Source of the DNA: Podarcis raffonei
Taxonomy: Eukaryota; Chordata; Lepidosauria; Squamata; Lacertidae
NCBI RefSeq assembly: GCF_027172205.1
Contig: NC_070619.1
Span: 2,738,001-2,802,000, forward strand
Length of the DNA: 64,000 nt
Direction of reading: 5' to 3'
Shown one piece after another: positions 61,301 to 64,000 of the stretch; the first letter of the stretch is position 1; every line of letters starts with the position of its first letter. Made by a program: the position numbers and the translations under genes. The notes under the pieces were generated by a model, which saw only the letters and a program-made list of their open reading frames with translations, was not told the DNA's origin and did no database searches.

Positions 61301-63847
61301 GACAAATGCGCAGCATGGAGAAAATGAACGACAGCCGCAGCGGCAAGCGATGAGCAGCGATGGTGTAGAAGCTGAGCGGGGTAGAGGCTTGCTCACTTAC
61401 CTGTCTCCTTTCATGCGCCAGGGGGAAGGGACTTTGGCTGAACTCAGAGACCCAACAGTGCACCCATTTCTAAGGCCCTCTTTTTGGCGACAGCAAGCTA
61501 GTCTCAAGGAAGCTGCTGCTGCTGCAGCCACTCTGCCCTGGAAACACGACTTCTCCCAAAAAGAGAGGCTCTTAGGAGGAGGAGACCTTCAGGCACGCAT
61601 GTTTGTGGGGAACTGGCATGTTTCCTCCTTGGTTCCCCTTGCTGGCTGGGGGAAGACACCAGGCAACATTTGGGGAAGGCACCAGGTAGGCCAAGGATGG
61701 TCTGTGTAGCCCCAGCCCCTCCCCCCCCACCTTTGTGGAACACAGCTCAGCACAAGCGGAGTGGGGGATCTCCCAGAAAAGAGCGCTTGAAAACCTGGTT
61801 TTGACCTATAAAGCCTTAAACGGCTCAGGACCGCAATACCTCAAGGATCGCTTCTCTCCATGTGAACGTACCTGGACCCTGAGAGCCTCCAAGACCCTTC
61901 TTTGGGTGCCAGTCCCACGAAAGGTCTAGAGGTTAGCAACACGAGAACAGGGCCTTTTCTGCAGTGGCTCCCCGCTTGTGGAACGCTCTCCCCAGGGAGG
62001 TTTGCCTGGTGCCTTCATTAAATACTTTTAGGCACTGGGCAAAAACATTCCTCTTCAACCAGTCCTTGGGCTGATAAATACCCTGCAGCCTTTTAAATGT
62101 CTCTGTGGGAAGGGGATTAGTGTTCTGCTGTTTTGGTTTAATTATTTGCTGGTGTTTTGTCTTGTATTTTACTCTATGAACTGCCCTGGGGTGTCCTGAT
62201 GAAGGGCAGTATATAACTGCTTCAATAAATACGCATAAAGAAATAAAACCCACCTAACTGTGGAGTGGGGTTGCAGAGAGGGTGCGAAAAAGGCTGTCCC
62301 TGCCCCCCCTTCTCAGCTGTGCCCCCACGGAGGGAAGAACCCCGAAGCTCCGCCTTACCTCCAACTGTTCCACCTGTCACCCCAGGGGAGAAGCTGCCCA
62401 TCGTGTGAGAGTTGGTCAGTCGGGTGGCAGCCGACGAGACGTGAACCAGACTGGCGGCTGGCATGGAGCTGAATAGGGACTGCAGTACCGAAGAGTTCGT
62501 CACCATAGGGCCCAGGGGGAACTGCGAGCCAGTGGTTAGCGAGTTCAAGAACGGGTGAGCCACCATGGAGGAGGAGGAGGTGGGCACAGAGGAAGGAGAA
62601 CTGCCCGTGGGGGCCACAGACAGGCCTTTGCCGTTGAGCAGGCCGCCAGGTGGGGTGGCGGTGGCGGCAGCGATGAAGAGGTTGTGGCCGTTCTTCAGCT
62701 CAACGGCCTCCCTTTCCCTGCCCTTCCCGGCCTTGCTGCCGTGTAGCACCGAGGACTTGTCCAAAGCGGCTCCCAGGCGGGCGCTCAGCTCGCCGGGGTC
62801 TTTGCCCTTGAGGCCGCTGGGCCAGTTGGAGTCTTCCCCTTTGGCCAGAGCTCCCAGGCTCTCCAGATGCCTTTTGCTCAGGAAGGGGTTCGTCTCGGAG
62901 ACCCCGCCGCCCTCCTTGCTGCGCTGCGCCAGGAAGCTCAGCGGCGAGCTGCCCGCCAGCGCCGCGGCCACGTCCGCAGCGGCCTTGTGCGGGAGAGGAG
63001 CACCGTCAATAAAGCTATGTAAACCGAGGTCGGCCGGAAGCCCGCTGTTGTAAGCAAATCCATTCATGGTCTGGCCGAGTCCGTCGAGGGCGGCCGAGGC
63101 CCCGTGCTTCCTTGGGTGGGCCGAGACCTTGTTGTCGCCCCCCGAGCCGTCCTCGGAGGGCGGTCGGAAGGCGAAAAGGGAGTTCTGGCTCAGCGACGGG
63201 GCCTGCAGAGGACTGTCCACTGCTTTGGTCAGGTTGATGTCGGAAATGGGAGAGAAGGTCGACTTCCACTTGCTGCTGTTCATGTTTTCGCTGGCCTGCT
63301 TCCTCCCGGCTAAGCTCATGCCTGGGATTTGGGGAGGCAGGGGAGGAATGTGTGTGAGAGAGAGACACACAAGGAGAAGCGGATGGGGCGAGGAAGGGGC
63401 AAAAGACACAAACAGGCAAGTGGAGCAGGAGTGAGAGAGGCAAAAGGAGAAGAGACAGAGCAAAGGGAAGCATCGTCAGCACCAAAATAGCCACAAAGGA
63501 AGTAGAACCTCCCAACGCTTTTAATATGCCTTTACATTCCTTCATTACATACAGAAGAAGCATCATTTTCAAGACCAGCCTGGCGAATCTAGAACGGTAT
63601 TTGACAATCAAACATAGCTAATATTCTTTCCGTAGCTGAAGACAGCTTTTGTGCTCAGTTACCTAATGCGTATGGAGCTGCACTTGTTTTATATGCACCT
63701 GTTGTGAACACCCAGCACCACCCTAAGCAGGCAGTCCCAAACAGCTTTCCCCCCGACCCACACCAGCAGCCTCCACACTTACTGTTCTCCATCGGCTTCT
63801 GCGGAGATTTGCTTTCCAGTGATATCGTCGCGATTTTTCTCTCAATT
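58378..63847 (-). CDS. DOT1L: DOT1L histone H3K79 methyltransferase, C-terminal exons (partial)
   Basis: Exons on the minus strand: 63783-63847 (IERKIATISLESKSPQKPME), 62359-63321 (ASENMNSSKWKSTFSPISDI ... VHVSSAATRLTNSHTMGSFS) and the terminal 58378-58385, where G|GT AAC TAA gives the ending GGTVGGN known from human DOT1L. Borders are AG/GT and phases agree. DOT1L methylates Lys79 of histone H3 and takes part in transcription elongation and MLL-fusion leukaemia. The catalytic N-terminal domain and the AF9-binding segments lie beyond the right edge; this part is the Ser-rich C-terminal region. An alternative exon lies between the last two (60524-61131). Tail-to-tail with PLEKHJ1, as in mammals. 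Confidence 0.92.
58566..59080 (+). repeat. tRNA-derived SINE with two nested insertions
   Basis: Head GAGCCAGTGTGGCACAGTG, then a hAT MITE (58583-58720: TTTCCCAAACTTGGGTCTCC / CCCAGTTTGAGAAACACTG), then the SINE body GCGTCAGGCTGGACATGGGA...TCTCGCAGGGCTGTTGTTG, a second repeat (about 58873-59000, AGTGCTATTTTTCTAGAAAA), and a SINE tail near CACCTTGAGCCCTTGGGAGG. Confidence 0.6.
59172..59435. mobile_element. TA-flanked MITE (CCGTATTTTTCGCTC family), compact copy
   Basis: Ends CCGTATTTTTCGCTCTATAAG and CTTATAGAGCAAAAAATACGG. The centre is a palindrome: AGAAGCCAGAACAGCAAGAG against CTCTTGCTGTTCTGGCTTCT. Confidence 0.85.
59680..60375 (-). mobile_element. CR1/L2-type LINE 3' end (minus), DOT1L intron
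   Basis: Minus frames read TFKALNGLGPVYLKERLHPH and VPLKDQVHSLGVILDSLLSM. Plus strand starts CTGCCCATCTGATCAGGTCA. Broken frames, 5'-truncated. Same family as 22225. Confidence 0.8.
60524..61131 (-). CDS. DOT1L: DOT1L alternative 3' coding exon (long C-terminus)
   Basis: TTTGCAG precedes 61131 and the exon starts in the phase left by the donor at 62359: G|GT ATT TTT AAC CAT, giving GIFNHVVPSAS, then ~190 residues rich in Ser, Pro and Ala, ending HLPGVKPR and TAA. Splicing here instead of to 58385 replaces the ending GN with ~200 residues. From memory a longer mammalian DOT1L form continues GIFNHAVPSAS-like, which would fit. A further donor-like site (60477-60482) follows the stop. Confidence 0.65.
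61132..62358 (-). other. DOT1L intron with a polypurine start
   Basis: Contains GC-rich unassigned sequence (61132-61750) and the CR1/L3-type LINE below. Confidence 0.5.
61760..62245 (+). mobile_element. CR1/L3-type LINE 3' end
   Basis: Frames read LENLVLTYKALNGSGPQYLK and AFIKYF-like ends, with TGGCTCCCCGCTTGTGGAAC and GAACTGCCCTGGGGTGTCCT in the 3'UTR and ATAAATACGCATAAAGAAAT at the end. At least two breaks in frame. Confidence 0.75.
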
Positions 63848-63966
63848 CTAGGAAGGGAGGAAGAAGAAAAGAAAAGCCATTTACCTTAAGCCAAGGGTTC
63901 CCAAACATCTTCCCACCCCATGGGTCACGAGAAAACTGCTTGCGGTTTTAGTAGACCGCTTACATT

Positions 63967-64000
63967 GGGGTTTCCCAAACTTGGGTCTCCAACTGTTTTG
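63967..64000. mobile_element. hAT-type MITE, cut by the window edge
   Basis: GGGTTTCCCAAACTTGGGTCTCC is the left end of the family at 17985 and 58583. Only 34 bases are present. Confidence 0.6.

Overview
The window is vertebrate nuclear DNA from a squamate reptile, most likely a lizard. The evidence is the mix of dispersed repeats: about ten Sauria-type tRNA/BovB SINEs, a BovB LINE end, many CR1/L2/L3 LINE ends with (AAT)n tails, tRNA-headed SINEs carrying a CR1 tail, 5'-truncated L1s with target-site duplications, and several hAT and TA-flanked MITE families. I cannot name the species from sequence alone.

Five host genes can be read by translation, splice signals and phase agreement. Left to right they are JSRP1 (+, 5' end not found), AMH (-, five coding exons), SF3A2 (-, eight coding exons), PLEKHJ1 (+, six coding exons) and the 3' part of DOT1L (-, running off the right edge). 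From memory this is the gene order and relative orientation of human 19p13.3 (DOT1L-PLEKHJ1-SF3A2-AMH-JSRP1) read backwards, so the block is conserved between mammals and squamates.

Layout: 1-3.3 kb repeats; 3.4-10.4 kb JSRP1; 10.5-12.5 kb MITE and LINE pieces; 12.5-13.9 kb a two-unit minisatellite against the 3' end of AMH; 14.0-21.8 kb AMH with repeat-filled introns; 22.2-24.9 kb LINEs (L2, L1, BovB); 25.0-39.1 kb SF3A2, whose introns hold a long palindrome, a three-level nested insertion with a GC-rich internal satellite, and a Tc1 relic; 39.1-39.4 kb a CpG-rich divergent promoter with many ETS-like cores; 39.4-50.8 kb PLEKHJ1; 51.1-52.0 kb CR1 with a nested LINE; 52.2-58.4 kb an almost repeat-free block that fits the DOT1L 3'UTR; 58.4-64 kb DOT1L exons, including an alternative C-terminal exon.

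The genes do not form one pathway. JSRP1 is a muscle triad protein, AMH the anti-Mullerian hormone, SF3A2 a U2 snRNP subunit, PLEKHJ1 a small PH-domain protein and DOT1L the H3K79 methyltransferase. No unknown protein-coding system was found. The most unusual content is repeat architecture: palindromes, nested insertions and MITEs with internal satellites, together with the minisatellite at AMH.
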